Shown piece by piece: positions 44,808 through 58,559 of a stretch of 64,000 nt of DNA. This DNA is from Escallonia rubra (Eukaryota > Streptophyta > Magnoliopsida > Escalloniales > Escalloniaceae). The notes under the pieces are model-generated. The model saw only the letters and a list, made by a program, of their open reading frames with translations, did no database searches and was not told the DNA's origin. The position numbers were made by a program, and so were the translations under genes. Numbering within the stretch: position 1 is the stretch's first letter; every line of letters begins with the position of its first letter. The stretch is from the NCBI GenBank assembly GCA_033065855.1, contig JAVXUO010000130.1:62001-126000 (forward strand), written 5' to 3'.

Positions 44808-47630
44808 TGTAATGGCCCACAAATCCGGAGTTCCGTCGTCTCGAACTCCCGGAGCGTTAACCTACCACATCGCATCAAACCCTGTTTACTGACACATACT
44901 TTAGAGGATCCAACTAGACATCAACTAAAACTAATAAAACTTAGGTTCTTTACAAACTCAAGTTCTTTTAGAACGAGTTAACAGTATCGACCCAGGCAGG
45001 AGTCTCACTATACAGTAATGGTGGGCTCTCCGGAATCTCACACAGACTCTAAACCCATCCTGAGCATTTTACAGCTGATCATTACATATAGATGAGAATA
45101 AAGCGAATGATGAGTTTTTGAAAGCTTAGTAAGGTCGTTCAATGACAACCGAAAGAATTACAAAACGACTCACAAGTCCATCCGATGATAAATTTTCAAG
45201 ACATTTCAACTGATCATAAACAGTTTGACGATTTTCAAAACGATCATAATCAGTCATAAACAATACCAAAACAAACATTAACAATCACTTCAGGTTCCAA
45301 AACGATCATTAACAATAATAAATGGATACCAAAACGATCACTTGGAGATCATTTTCGAAGCAATCATTTTAAAATGCAATGATGATTTTTCAAATGGTTT
45401 TAAAAAGAACACAAATACTTCAAGGGCAATATAGGGAAGGGCTTCATATAGTCACAAACAGTTTGATCACAACATGGGGAAGAGTTTCAACTCAAATCCT
45501 TTTTAATCAGATAATAAGACATTCATTCGAACATCATTTCCAAAACAATCATTGTAAGATAAAATGTGAGCAAATTCAAACGATATTGATCATGGGCGGA
45601 GGCAATGACATTCAGGCAATGCATAGAAAGTGTACATGCATGATGTACAATAACTAGACCCTTCTCATTAAGGTACTAGCCCTGCATTATTGCGCAGGCT
45701 CAGACCCCTTATAATGCCTCCCCACAAAATAGATTCCCCAGTTTAACATTAAAACAACAGTCTTATAATCAACAAAGAATTCAATACTTGACATACAATA
45801 AAAATGTCAACATGTATTCAAATAACCGAAATCGATTAAGATTTCAATGACAATTAAGCATGCTGATATAATTCATCACTCAGAATTCTAGAATATCCAC
45901 AAACAAATAGCAAGATAAATACGAACAGTTATCAAATTTAGGCACCATGATTCAGAAGAAAGAATGCAAACAATCATTGAATTTGCTCAGCATGTGATAC
46001 AAGACGAGCATCACTAAGATTTCCAAACAAACGTACCAGGTTCAATGTTAGGGTTTGCTAGACAATGACATGCTGATATCAATACGTATCTCAGTGTTCA
46101 AGAATAGCCATAAGCAAATCGAAAGAGTACTTATGAACACCAGTTATCGAAATTAGGGTTCGAATCATCCTTACCCAGGGTTCAGATAGAAACCCTTACC
46201 TGGATCCGAAGCTAAATTTTCTTAACTGGAAAGTCTTTTGTTTTAACCTAAATGAAACAATCCAATGATCAGAATACAGTCCACACTACAAACATTATAA
46301 ACTCAATACTGACTCATACATACCCCCTAGAATGAACCCTCTCACCGGGCAGGTAAAATTACCAAAAGTACCTCTCTTGTACTTAAATCACCAAAACAGC
46401 CTTCCCGTAATTAGAATCACTAAAATATCCTTATCGTATGTGAATTTACCCAAAAGTACAATTTACATGTTAAATTACCAAATACCCTATAAGATTCCTG
46501 CACCGAAAAAATCTCAAAAACACTTTGAAACACAATTTTAAGTATCGTGAAGTCATTTTTTGTGCTAAAAAGTGATTTAAGAAATTTTCGCCCAAAAATT
46601 CCGAATCGGTGTTCGGACAGAGCGCTTAGAAGCCGATTCTGCTAAAAATAGTTATCGACCTCAGAATGACACAAAATTTTAAAAAATAAAACATATCAGT
46701 AATATAAGGTTTTTCTAAAAATTTTAGATTAAAATAACTTTTTTTTCTATATTAAATAATTCGAGAATTTCTTTTAATCAATACCCTAATTTAGTGTCCT
46801 TCGTTGGTGCCAAAAATTCCAAAAAGTTTAAAAGCGTACGTCTCGTAAAAATATTGAGGTCGCTTTTTGAAATTTGTCAAAATCTAAGTAGAACTATTTT
46901 TAAATATTCATGGAATAAATTCCCTAAAAATCCCCTATATTTAGTGACAAGTACAAGTCACTATTCAAATCAACACACACCATTTCACCTAAACAAACAA
47001 ACACACGCGCGCACGCATGTTTTCTTCACACACACACACACACACTCACTCACTCACTCAATCTCTCTCACTCATTCACTATATCTCACTCACTCATTGA
47101 TACAGTACAAACACATATTATGACACTCGAAACACATTATACTAGCTAAAACACACACACTACACACAATTATATATATACAAATCAAACACACGTATAT
47201 GCACCCGAATCACACATTACATACTATATTACACAAACACCTGTTGTTTCACACTAGAACACCCCCCCCCCCCCCTCCCAACACCCACACACACACCCCC
47301 TTTCGGTAACACACTAAGAACACTCACAACCTCACCTACCTACTACCCAATCTCCCTTACCCTTATACACAAAATACACCAACAAACACACACAACATGC
47401 TTACACACAGAGGCACACACTCATACACACGGTTCACTTACAATCCCAAAACACACACACAGACACATACACAATTCACACAGCAGCAGCCATGCTGCTG
47501 CTCCCCATGCCTTTTTCCCCTTCACTAATTTACGCAAACACACATGAGCTATACACTCACACACACACAGCCAGGAACACCCCACTGCCCATGACCAAAC
47601 ACACGCTAAATTCACTCTAAGGCCCCACTC
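44808..47630 (-). repeat. 3' LTR (about 2.8 kb)
   Basis: It starts TGTAATGGCCCACAAATCCG on +. It contains a C-rich run (about 47262-47275) and long CA-repeats (46970-47590). The inner border is set where similarity to the other LTR stops, at ATTCACTCTAA (about 47613-47625). Confidence 0.7.
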
Positions 47631-47639
47631 AAACTTCTG

Positions 47640-48252
47640 GCATCTATCTTATTCTGTTGGCAACATCCTTACTGCAAATCTAGAGAATTCATCTACCAAT
47701 TATTGATTTGTTTGCGTTACATTAGCAAATTCTCTCAACATCTGTTCACAATAACTCGTCAAAAAATACCGATTAAAGAAAAGTTCCCTGAATTATTCCC
47801 AAGTCATCTCATCCAACAGTTGACGAGTCAAACTCCTTTATACCATTTTCACTACTGATCGGCCTCATCTATTAGCTTATAGATGGCAAATTCAACCTTT
47901 TGTCTCTCATTGCAGTGAATGGCTTGAAATTTTTTCTCAATTTTATTAACCCAGTTCTCTGCCTCCATAGGGTCCAATGACCCCCTAAAGCTAGGTGCAT
48001 TTTGTTTGGTAAATTCACCAAAGTACTCTCGTCTTGAGGTTGTACTTGTGGTTGAACCGAATTCTATACTCCTTGTTGTTGGTTCGCTGGATTATGTGTC
48101 ATCAAGGTCAAAATCTGGTTTACAGTGTCTTACAATGCAACCATTGGTTCTGGATTCTGCAGTTCCTCCATATTAGGTCGAGATACCTCTCTATCGGGGA
48201 TCTTTAGGCCTTCCGTACTATCTCCACTACCAGTGCCACGAATGCGAGCCAT
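47640..48252 (-). pseudogene. Gypsy gag N-terminal fragment
   Basis: The minus ATG at 48252 opens MARIRGTGSGDSTEG. After stops and a frame change, the core reads TKQNAPSFRGSLDPMEAENW, then VNKIEKKFQAIHCNERQKVE and FAIYKLIDEADQ. This matches the retrotransposon gag core (P..F.G..DP..AE.W...IE..F....C....KV..A...L...A). The conserved tryptophan pair and everything downstream are degraded. Confidence 0.85.
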
Positions 48253-48459
48253 AAAACATGAGTAGTTATCAGAGTTATACTAACACATGTCGAAAGAACA
48301 ACATAATTACAAGTTAAAGGCAGATTTCTTAACTCTACATTCGTCTTACCCAACTCTCATTAATCGAATGACAATTCTATAGGATCGTGTTACCTATACT
48401 CTATGGTTACGTGTCTAAAGAATTACATACCTATACTCTAAATACCGCAAGACCGTATT

Positions 48460-48471
48460 GCTCTGATACCA
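48460..48471 (-). other. Primer-binding site for initiator tRNA-Met
   Basis: The minus strand reads TGGTATCAGAGC, two bases inside the 5' LTR end. This is the standard plant LTR-element primer site complementary to tRNA-iMet, and it fixes the orientation of the element. Confidence 0.95.
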
Positions 48472-48473
48472 AC

Positions 48474-50756
48474 TGTAACGACCCAAAAATCCAGAGCTCC
48501 GTCGCCTTGAACTCCCGGAGCATTAACTTACCACATCGCATCAAACCCCATTTACTCACACATACTTCAGAGCATCCAAGTAGACATCAACTCAAATTCT
48601 TCAAAATACAAGATTACAAAAAACTGCTTAAACTTAAACTAACAAAACTTAGGTTCTTTACAAACTCGAGTTCTTATAAAACGAGTTAACAGTACCGACC
48701 CATGTAGGGGTCTTACAATACAGTAGTGGTGGGCTCTCCGAATTTCACACAGACTCTAAGCCCATTCCCGAGCATTCTACAGCTGATCATTACCTACAGA
48801 AAGGAATCAAATGAAAGGTGAGCTTTTGAAAGCTCAGTAAGGTCGTTCAAGGACAACCGAAAGAATTATAGAACGACTCATAAGTCCATCCGATGATAAT
48901 TTTTCACGACATTTCAACCGATCATAAACAGTTTGTTGATTTCTAAAAAGATCATAATCAATCATAAATAGATACCAAAACAAACAGTAACAATCACAAC
49001 AGGTTCCAAAACGATCATTAACAATCATAAACGGATACCAAAACGATCACTTGAAGATCATTTTCAAAGCCATCATTTTTAAATGCAATGATGATTTTTC
49101 AAAGGGTTTCAAAACGAACATAACTAGTGAAAGGTTTTAGATAGTCACAAACAGTTTGATCACAATATGGGAAAGAGTTTCAACTCAAACCCTTTCAATC
49201 AGATAACAAGAAATTCCTTTGAACATCATTTCCAAAACAATCATTGTAAGATGCAATGTAAGCAAATTCAAAAGATATTGATCCTGGGTAGAGGCAATAC
49301 CATTCAGGCAATGCACAGTGTACACATGCATGATGTACGATAAATAGACCTTCTCATTAAGGTACTAGTCCTACATAATTACGCCCCTTATAACGTCTCC
49401 CTACAGAACAGATTCCCAGGTCAACACAGAAAATAACAATCTTAGAATAAACAATGAATTCAATGATTAACATGCAATAAAAATGGGCATCAACATGAAT
49501 TCAAATAACTGAAATCAATTAAGATTTCAATGACAATAAAGCATGTTGATATAATTCATCCTCACAAAAAAATAGCAAGAATAAATACGAACAATTATCG
49601 AATTTAGGCATAACGATTCAGAAGAAATAATGCAAATAATTATCAAATTTGCTCAGCATGTGATACAAGGCGAGCATCGATAAGATTTCCAAATAACCGA
49701 ATTGGATTCAATGTTAGGATTTGCATAACAATGACATGCTGATATCAATGCATAACTCAGTATTTGAGAATAGCCATAAGCAAATCGAAAGAGTACTTAC
49801 AAATACATGTTATCGAAATTAGGGTTCGCATAGAAATCCTTACCCAGGGTTCAGATAGAAACCCTTACCTGGATCCGAAGCTAATTTATCATAACCAGAA
49901 AGTCTTTTGCTTTAACCTAAACAAAACGATCAAATGATCAGAATAAATTCTACAATATTATAAAGTCAATACTGACAAATATTATAAAGTCAATACTGAC
50001 TCACACATACCCCCAGAATCAACCCTCTCATCGGGTAGGTAAAATTATCAAAATGCCCCTTATGTGTAAAATTACCAAAAACACCCTTCTCATACTTAAA
50101 TCACCAAAACAGCCTTCCCGTAATTAAAATTACTAAAATATCCCTACCGTATGTGAATTTATCCAAAAGTACCTTTTACAGGTAAAATTACCAAAACACC
50201 CTTTTTGGGTGGCAAATTACAAAAATATCCCTGGGGATTCCCGCATCGAAAAAGTCTCAAAAACACTTTAAAACACTATTTTAAGTATCTTCAAGTTCTT
50301 TTTTGGGCTAAAAAGTGATTGAAGAAATTTTTGCCCAAAAATCCCGAACTAGTGTCCAGACCAAGCGCTCCGTTTTCGCTAAAAATAGCTATCAACCTCA
50401 GAATGACACGAAATTTTAGAAAATAAAACATATCAGTAATATAGGGTTTATCTAAAATTTGTAGATTAAAAGAACTTGGTTTGCTATATTAAATCATTTG
50501 AGAATTTCTTTTAGTTGATACCATAATTTAGCGTCCTTTGCAGATACCAAAAAATCCCAAAAACTTTTATAGCGCACGTCTCTTAAAAAATATCGGGGTT
50601 CTCCTTATGAACTTTATCAAAATCTAAACATAACTATTTTTTAAAATTCATGAAATAAACTGCCTAAAAATCCCCTATTTTGTGACAATTACAAGTCATT
50701 ATTCAAATCAACACACACTATTTCACCTAAACACACTTGTCTTCTTCACACAACCG

Positions 50757-50789
<33 letters not shown>

Positions 50790-51110
50790 ATACACTACCA
50801 AACACACACTATAACACTCGAAACACATTATACTACCTTAAACACACACACTACACACAATTATATACAAATCACAACACATACATGCACTTGAATCACA
50901 CAACACACTTTGTTACACAAACACACATTATTTCACACTTGAACACCCCCCGCCCCTTTCGGCAACACACTGAGAAAACCCACAATCTCACCTACCTGCT
51001 ACCCCTCTCCCTTACCCATGCACACATATAATTTCACACACTGAATTCACCCTGAACACACATACAACACACATGTTAAAACACACAGTAAAAGGGTAGA
51101 AGAATTACCC
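48474..51110 (-). repeat. 5' LTR (about 2.6 kb or slightly more)
   Basis: It starts TGTAACGACCCAAAAATCCA on +. The CA-rich zone (50755-50940) is shorter than in the other LTR. Similar end blocks are ATTCACCCTGAA (about 51045). Sequence to about 51490 may also belong, with a matching deletion in the partner. Confidence 0.7.
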
Positions 51111-52040
51111 TTCAAGAATTCTTCCAAATCTCTCTAATTCTCTTTGATTTCTGCTCGAATTTTGTTTTACCCGAGCCTTTGTTTCCAGCTTCCTCTTCTC
51201 TGTTTCTTGTTATGTTCTTCTTTCTTTCTTTTGTCTTATTTTCATTTTCCTCCCCCGAATTTCCTTTCTATTTTCAATCTTTTTCTTTCCATTTAATTCC
51301 ATTAGTTTAATATTTAATTGCACTAGTCACCATATGCATAAGTAGGAGGTGGCACTCCCAAGACAATTTTCTCTAAAAAATTGACATCATAATGCGTACT
51401 TTTTAAAATTGTAAATTAGCCCCCAAAGTTTTTTTAAAATTACAAAATGACCTCAAAAGTTCACAAAATTATATTTTGACCCCATAATTATTTTAACAAT
51501 ACATGCTCTACTAATACCCGTGCATTGCTCAAAATTATCGTCCATTTATTTTTTGGGTCACAGATAGTTATATTAAACAGCTCGAAAATGCACCAGATAG
51601 TACACATTAATGCCCCCATCACAGATTCAGAGACCATTATCTCCGAATTAGGTTGTGCATCTAGGGTTCCTACAGACCTTTTTCCTATGGCAACAATAAC
51701 TAAATACAAACTGATGAATTTTAGGGTTGCCCAACAAAATTAATAAACGTCCAAAAAACTAAAATCTACCATTAATTGGTAAATTGAGCACATCCAGGCT
51801 TTTTCCGCACACATGACCGGCAATGATGAGGTTTCATGCGTAATTAACCCTTCTACGGATAGCAACATGACTTTTTGATATTGGTGCCCAACATGTTTAC
51901 ACCCAATTAACATTTATTTATAGGAAATGGATATAACACTAGAGGAGATAAATTCATAACTTTAACGGCCGGTTCAGTAAATAGTTTGAAGCATTACGTC
52001 ATCGTAATTGTAACTGCAACAATCTTAATTGTCTATGTAA
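51111..52040. other. Possible LTR edge, then intergenic DNA
   Basis: 51110-51320 is pyrimidine-rich and may be the outer LTR region. No gene is recognised. Confidence 0.35.
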
Positions 52041-52715
52041 TGAGCATGTTTGGTTCACTGCTGAAGAACTCATCCATATTGTAATCATAATTGTGCTTGA
52101 TTGTTTGTTTAAAGAATGAATGTTGGAATACAAAAAAATTATGAGAATGACTATATATGATGTTCCTCATAAGATGTTTTATTTTTGTTTGCTATACTAT
52201 TATGATCATCTCATTGCAACGGCCATTAAATTTAGTCTTATCTATTTGACACGAGTGCTTTAATTCTCTACGCAATTCAAAAACCTCAAAATGTTAAAGG
52301 CTTTTAATTGTAGAGAAATTTAAAATTAAAATGACATCGTATGATTTTGTGTGTGTGAGCGCGCGTTCACGTGCTAAGAATGTTATTTATGGTCTAATAC
52401 TAATGATATTTTGAGAGAAGATAAAAGAAAATAATTTGGTAATACCCCTGAAAGATTTTATTGTACTATATATGTTTAGATAAGTATCTAAAAGTAGGGG
52501 TAAATATGAGATTGCAATGGTATTTTTCATTATGGAGCTTGGTATCATGAATAGAAATATCTCTGGGTGATGGAATGAAAATGCCCTCCTTGGTATGTTT
52601 GTGATTACGTTCTAATGGCCATTGCGGGTTAAATTGTCAACCAAAAGCTTTGTTTTCTCAATGATAACATTGATTACGCCTACAATGACCTCTATATGAT
52701 GAGCCAAACGTGCTT
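52041..52715. mobile_element. Candidate Harbinger/Tourist-like MITE
   Basis: The left TGAGCATGTTTGGTTCA and the inverse of the right TGAGCCAAACGTGCTT agree at most positions. TAA flanks both sides (52038-52040 and 52716-52718). It is larger than typical MITEs (675 bp) and the inverted similarity is short, so this is tentative. Confidence 0.5.
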
Positions 52716-54230
52716 TAAGTTCACAACAAAATGGTCAACTTTGTAGTCATCCATTTCACCTCATTTATGCCAATCACTGTGTCTAATGCACGATTTGCTA
52801 TATAGTAGCATGACCACAGAGGATTAGAAGCTGGATCTCAGCTACTTCATTATGATTCTTTGGTATAGATTTACCTTTTTATTTGGCATCTATTCTCACT
52901 CTAGTGTTTTCATTTATCATTGGAAAAGGTCTTAAATGATCTTGCTTCACATCAATTTTTTATTTTTTTGGTGTTTATTGTAACGATTCTCAAGTAGATG
53001 CTGAACGAATGCAATTTTTTTCAATTAATCCATCATTTTGTTCCTAAATATTACCAGATAGCTTCTTTAGCTGACAAGAAAAGGGTGTGTGTGCTAGCAC
53101 ATATAGAAGGGTGAATAGTAAGAGTGCGTTTGAAACCCTTGTGGTTTTTGGTTTTCAGTTTTCAAAAAGATAAAAATTAAGTCCGGTTTTGGTTTTCTTT
53201 CCTTACAAAAATAGATATGTATTTGGTTAGCCAAATTGAGTTCTCTTATTTAGAATTATTTTTTCTTCATATTTCCTTTAACCTTGAATTTGCCTATTCT
53301 TCTCCAACAGAATCCCTTCCGGCTACTTTGGAAGAATCAGCTCCCACCAACACCATCACCACCACTAGAAACCCTTAACATCTGATCAAACAATCACCTA
53401 ATCGAAAGCCACCATCAACTTCAGCACGATCTTTCATTACCACCATCACTCATCACCATTGGATCATAACCACCACTAAGAGTTCCGCCACCACCAAACT
53501 GTTTAAACACTGAGACCAATCAGCCACCATCACAACCTTAAGTTGAATGCATGAGGAAAAAGATATATATATATATATATATATATAAGTAGGTTTTTGA
53601 TCTATCACAATGTCATCGAGGTAGCCATAAGGTGGAGATTATGAGTTGGGTGGTGGTACCCTTTGTCGTGGTTGTTGAAATGGCGGAGTTAACTTGGTTG
53701 TGATAGAAACAATTGTAATGGGTAGTGGTAGTGGGTGGGGTAGATCTGTGACGATGGGGAAAATTGTGGGCTATGCGACAGTGGCGGGGGGAAGGGGGAA
53801 GGTAGCAGTGGGTTGAGGTCGGGTTGTCGGCGGTGGTGGGGTGGCAACAGTTGTTTATGGTCATGTTGGTTGTCGACGGCAGTTAGGTGGCAACTGGTCA
53901 CAATAGAAAGTGGTTGTGTGGTGGTTGTTGGGGACTGGGGGAAACTGGTGGGAGTGATGAAACAAGAAGTGAATATGGGAAAAAGGTGAGTTGCAAATTG
54001 TTTCTTATGAAACTTGAAATTTGGATCTCACAAAAAAAAACTAAAATTCCAAAATGAAGTTTAAAAAACAAGCCCAAATTGATAACTAATTAAAAATTTG
54101 AGGGGAAAAAATGTCTACCAAATTTCAATTTTTTTTCAACTTACAAAACGAAACAAAAGATGAAAAATATAAGCTATGTCAAACCTACATAAACAAGGCT
54201 ATAATTCATGGGAGAGGAGACAAAAACAAA
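52716..54230. other. Intergenic block with C-rich then G-rich halves
   Basis: 53330-53545 is CCACCATCA-rich and 53640-53960 GGTGGTGG-rich, separated by an (AT)n run (53563-53587). This resembles the internal layout of the MULE-like elements at 11313 and 56246. Terminal repeats could not be proven, and the frames here are low complexity. Confidence 0.4.
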
Positions 54231-56245
54231 ACTTGAATGTAATAGCAATGAATATGGCATGATGTAACCAACGGCTAAAATGAGATGATAATAAATCATT
54301 TGTCCTTTATTGTCTCGAAAGTCCCTTCATCTTGTTAGATCTCACCCGTCCATTACACCAAATCATGTCTTTCGCTATTACGAGATTTCCTTAGATATGA
54401 GAGTGAAATCTTTTCTATCTATGCCCCCATTTTATAAAACCTGAATGACACATTCTCTAGCTATGTCTAGCTAACTCAAAGTGTATCTCTGCCTTTAGCT
54501 CCCAATGGTTAAAGCTTGGTGTGCAGAATCCTTTTGTCTTTGCTTCTTTAAATAGGAAGGTGGTAGGTGGAAAAATGAACATCAACACATGTACAGCCGT
54601 TGTTTCAATAGTTATGCACGATCAATCTGACCTAGAAACTAATGAAAATAGAAGTAGAGTTTGCTTTCACAGTTGTTCATTTGGTCCTATAGGTGAAACT
54701 AATAGCCACACATTCATGCAAGTGAAGTTGCATCTACCTATCATTCACCGACATTAGTAAAACACTTTAGACTTTGTGGCTGAATTGTGCGAATTCGAGC
54801 CAACACCCAAAATCCTTATCTTCTCACTGGTTGTAAAAAAATGCATCAAACTACATCTTCAATCATGCTTAAGAATGCTTAAGCTTTGAGACTACAACAA
54901 TCTTTTTCTAAACTTCTTCACAACTTTATTTCATCACTTATCCTTTTGGTATACCTTGGCTATCCACATACGTGATAGATATCCTAGCCTGGTCATGAGA
55001 GGTTTGGTATACATCAGTTTCCATTCATACATATGGAAAAGTATGAGCTTTTTAGGTGCCCTTACTTTTGTTCATGCCAGTAGTAGTTTTTTAACCAATT
55101 GCCCTTACAATGTGGAACATTAAGGTCAACTTTTGTGTCCCGGTGCCCACATTTTTTATGATTTCAATTTTGAGATGTACGAAACCTATTTAGATCTTGC
55201 TTGCGTAGTATAGGCAAGTGTATAAGGATCTTTAACCATTTTACTTCAGAGTTTTCTTTGTAATAATAACTTAACAGTGGTCATAAATTTTTTGGATAAT
55301 TGAATCCCAACCTACTGAATATTCATCAGTTGAACCTTGATTTCACGAGTGTTTGAACTTCAAATGTTTTGGGATGATTATGCAATAATTATTTACTTTT
55401 TTTAGTTATGCTAACTTTTGAGCATCGTTTAAAAACTCAAGAACAAAAACAAGTGATTAATCTTTCTACACTTAAGTCTTCCACACCACCCCCACCACTC
55501 TTCCCACCGTCTTTTTTACAATGGTGGGGGAAGTGGGTTTGGAGATCTTGATGGTGGTGCTTGGTGCTGTAGTGGTGTTGGGGGAGGGAAGCAAGAGAGA
55601 TGAATAATGGAAGAGTTAGAGATTACGGTTAGGAGGGGAGGAGGAAAATTGTGCAGTAGTAGGTGTGGTGGCAGTGGGGGAAGTGGAGGGAGGGAGGGAA
55701 GGAGGGAGAGAGAGGAATGTGGGAGGAATGGGTAGAGAGATAGAATGGGAGAAAATAGTAGGGTTTTGGGAGGGAAGGATGAGGATGAAGAAGTGCTACC
55801 GTGGCGACAACGGTGGCAACAATTGTGGGTGTTGTGGGGCAGAAAAAGGGAGAAAGAGAAGTGTGGCAAGAGGGGGTAGAGAAAAAGGATTTTTTTAGGG
55901 GGAGAGGAAAGAGATATAAGTGTCAAAATGGTAGATAAAAAGGAATAGGGGGAGACTAGGGTTTCCAGAGGAAGGATGAGGAGGAAATGGTGGGAGCGGT
56001 GGTGACAGTGGTAGCTACAGTTGGGGGATGGGGTTAAGGATTAGGGAAGAGAGGAAAGGGACACAAGAATGGGGGAAGAGATAGAAAAGATTAGGGTGAG
56101 GGTTCTAATTTATTTTGGGTGAAATGACAAACTTGCCATCTGCAAAATGTTTAGTTGTGTCATTTGTAGGCGAATTATGGTGATTTGTTTTTCTATGAAA
56201 ACAATGTTTTGTCAAACTTATGCCCCAAAGTTAACATAATTAAAA
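54231..56245. other. Intergenic DNA with a 600-bp GA-rich block
   Basis: 55500-56100 is strongly purine-rich on + (GGGAGG, GGAGGG runs), so its minus strand translates as a Ser/Pro-rich pseudo-ORF. A + frame at 54521-54757 (78 aa) is unassigned. No gene is supported. Confidence 0.4.
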
Positions 56246-58559
56246 GGACCATTTGCACATAAAACCCTACACTAGGAGACATGTGTGCATTTCACTTTAC
56301 TGTTTCAATTTTGGCATAGCTCACCTCAAAGTTTCTAAATTTGTGCTCAAGTTACCACTTGAAAGGCTGAAATGTAAATTTTTGAACGTCCATTCAATCT
56401 GCTAAGCTAGAATCGTAACTTCCTCACCGTCATCCAACTTAGCAGCCACATTATCACCATAATCCACATCAACATCCCTAATCCACTTGGCTGCCAAAGT
56501 CATCACCATCCCTAATCCATCGTTGCCACCTCCACTAATCATACAACCACCAACGCCTAACCACCGAACCACCAAAAGCGACATTGTTGCTATCTTCATT
56601 AGATCAACACCACCATTAAACCTATTGCATACATAGACTTGGCAAACGGGTATACCCGCCGGGTACGGTTAAAATCCGATCAGATCTGGGTAAAAATGGG
56701 TCTGGTATATTTTACCCGATTTTTTCTGGGTATACTTTTCTAAGATCCATACGCTACCCATGTGGGTAAGGTATTACCCGCGGGTAAAACAATAGGTTTT
56801 ACAATTTTTTTTAACAAATATTCCTTGGATGATTTTTCTCCTTTCTTCCTTCTTTTATTACACAAATAGAACCTGAACATTCCCAATTGCAATAATCACT
56901 CTCCAAAGATCTATTACAATAACACAATAACCATATAATCAAGATCGGGCTTCTTCAATAAACAAATAAAACCAAAAAAATCAAGATCAGTAGATCTGGT
57001 CCACGATCAACACAAAAACCATAAAATCAAGACCAGGCTTCTTGAATAAACAAAATAAAACCAAAAAAAATTCAAGATCAGTAGATCTGGTGGCGAGGAT
57101 CAACAGTAGATCTGGTGGCGATGGAAAACAGAGTAACGATCGGCGATAAAGAGACGAAAGGGGTGACGGTCGATCACTTACACGATCGGTGGCTATGGTG
57201 ACAGATTGACGACGAGTAGAGGTGCGATAGATCCGTAAGAATGAGGGGGAAGACATACACAAATGTGTGAGAAGTGAGAAGAAGGGTCTGAGAAGTAACG
57301 AAGAATAATGAAAGTGAAGGGTTAGGGCACAAATGGTTGCTTATACATACTTTAAAAAATGGGTGAACTGGGTAACCCGTCACCTGACCCAAAAATTACG
57401 GTTAGGTTCAGATACAGGTCTATTTTTAATATGTAGCACATGTATGCCCCAGTACCTAGGGTTTTCGAACGGGTACGGGCATAAAATTGCCAAGTCTATG
57501 CATACACCAACAAAAAACCCATCGTACCCACTTCTGCTGCCACCACTAACACCCTAACCATCAAACCCACTTTTATCTCTCTAACACCAAAACCACTTTA
57601 CCCACTTTTTCGGTCACCACCAACACCACAATCAAACCATTGCTTACCCCAACATAAAATCTAGCATTATGCCGCCCACCGCCAACCCCCTAACTATCTA
57701 ACCCACTTACATCTCTTACTAGCCATACTCATTTCTGTCATCACCATCATAACCTCTTTTGCTGCCACCACCAATGCCACCGTACCCGAGTTTGCCACCG
57801 CCATAACCCAGTCGGTACTATCGCAGTATATGGTGGGTTGTATACATTGTTCCATGTGCCAAATCGTACTGAAAAAGTGTATTGAATGCAACCACAATAA
57901 CAAGTAAGTAGAGAAAAACACCACTACTGCCTATCTAAATCACCACCATACATGGGGCTAGGGAGGGCATGGAGGTAATGATGTGAATGACAATGGCATA
58001 AATCCCTTAGTGGTGCCAAATCAGACTGACCCATCTAATTGGTTCATGGGTGACAGATCTCACTGAGGCAGTGGATGGTTGTGTGGCCGTGAGATGGGTC
58101 AGTCGAAGGAGGTGATGAGTCTACTCGTGGAGGTGGTTATGGTAATGGGTGCAACATATACTTGTTTCTTATATGGGAGAAAATATGGTAAAGTGTGCGG
58201 CGGGATTTCGAGTGTGGTTCATATGATGGTGATGATGGTAGAACTGTTGGTAGATATAGTCGTGTGATGTCTACGATGGCGGTGCTCGTGGTTGGGGTGG
58301 GTGAGGAGGAAGATGGAAGAGAGAAAAGAATAACTTTGATATGTAGGGAAGCTGATGTGGTTGTCAAGTTGGAAAGAGAAGGTGGAAGTAATGATTTTAG
58401 CCTTCGTAGATTGACGGGCATCCAAAATTAGACTTCAGTCGGCTAATCGATAAATTGTGCACAAAATAGAAACTTTAAGGTCTATTGTGCCAAAATTTCA
58501 ATAGTAAGGTGAAATGGGCACCCGCCTCCAAAATATAGGGTTTTATGCACAGACGGTCC
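56246..58559. mobile_element. Non-autonomous MULE (2.3 kb) with nested hAT
   Basis: Inverted ends GGACCATTTGCACATAAAAC (left) and GGACCGTCTGTGCATAAAAC (right, inverse) continue as about 170-bp diverged arms. The 9-bp flanks TAATTAAAA (56237-56245) and TAGTTAAAA (58560-58568) differ at one base. A hAT copy sits at 56634-57498. Interior frames are Gly-rich: minus GYGGGKLGYGGIGGGSKRGY (about 57745-57805), and + GGGYGNG near 58130. This suggests captured pieces of a glycine-rich protein gene. Confidence 0.85.
56634..57498. mobile_element. Non-autonomous hAT element, second copy of the 29295-30410 family
   Basis: Ends TAGACTTGGCAA and TTGCCAAGTCTA bound 865 bp, with a perfect 8-bp target duplication TGCATACA (56626-56633 and 57499-57506). 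GGGTA/TACCC subterminal repeats and the shared interior match the copy in the giant MULE. It is shorter, with no transposase. Confidence 0.95.

Larger units (their letters stand above)
44808..51110 (-). mobile_element. Internally deleted gypsy-type LTR retrotransposon
   Basis: On the minus strand the order is 5' LTR (about 51110 to 48474), primer-binding site (48471-48460), partial gag (about 48252-47640) and 3' LTR (about 47630 to 44808). Both LTRs begin on + with TGTAA(C/T)G(A/G)CCCA and share long ordered similarity (for example GGAGC(A/G)TTAAC(T/C)TACCACA, ATTCAGGCAATGCA and TACCTGGATCCGAAGCTAA). Only about 840 bp of interior remain. No protease, reverse transcriptase, RNase H or integrase is present. 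The outer LTR end on the right is uncertain (51110 to about 51490). Confidence 0.85.

Noticed and set aside
53613..53901. Thr/His/Pro-rich minus ORFs
   Set aside because: They are low-complexity GGTGGT-derived frames inside a skewed block.
55516..55926. 136-aa Ser/Pro-rich minus ORF
   Set aside because: It is the complement of a 600-bp GA-rich tract, with no non-repetitive segment.
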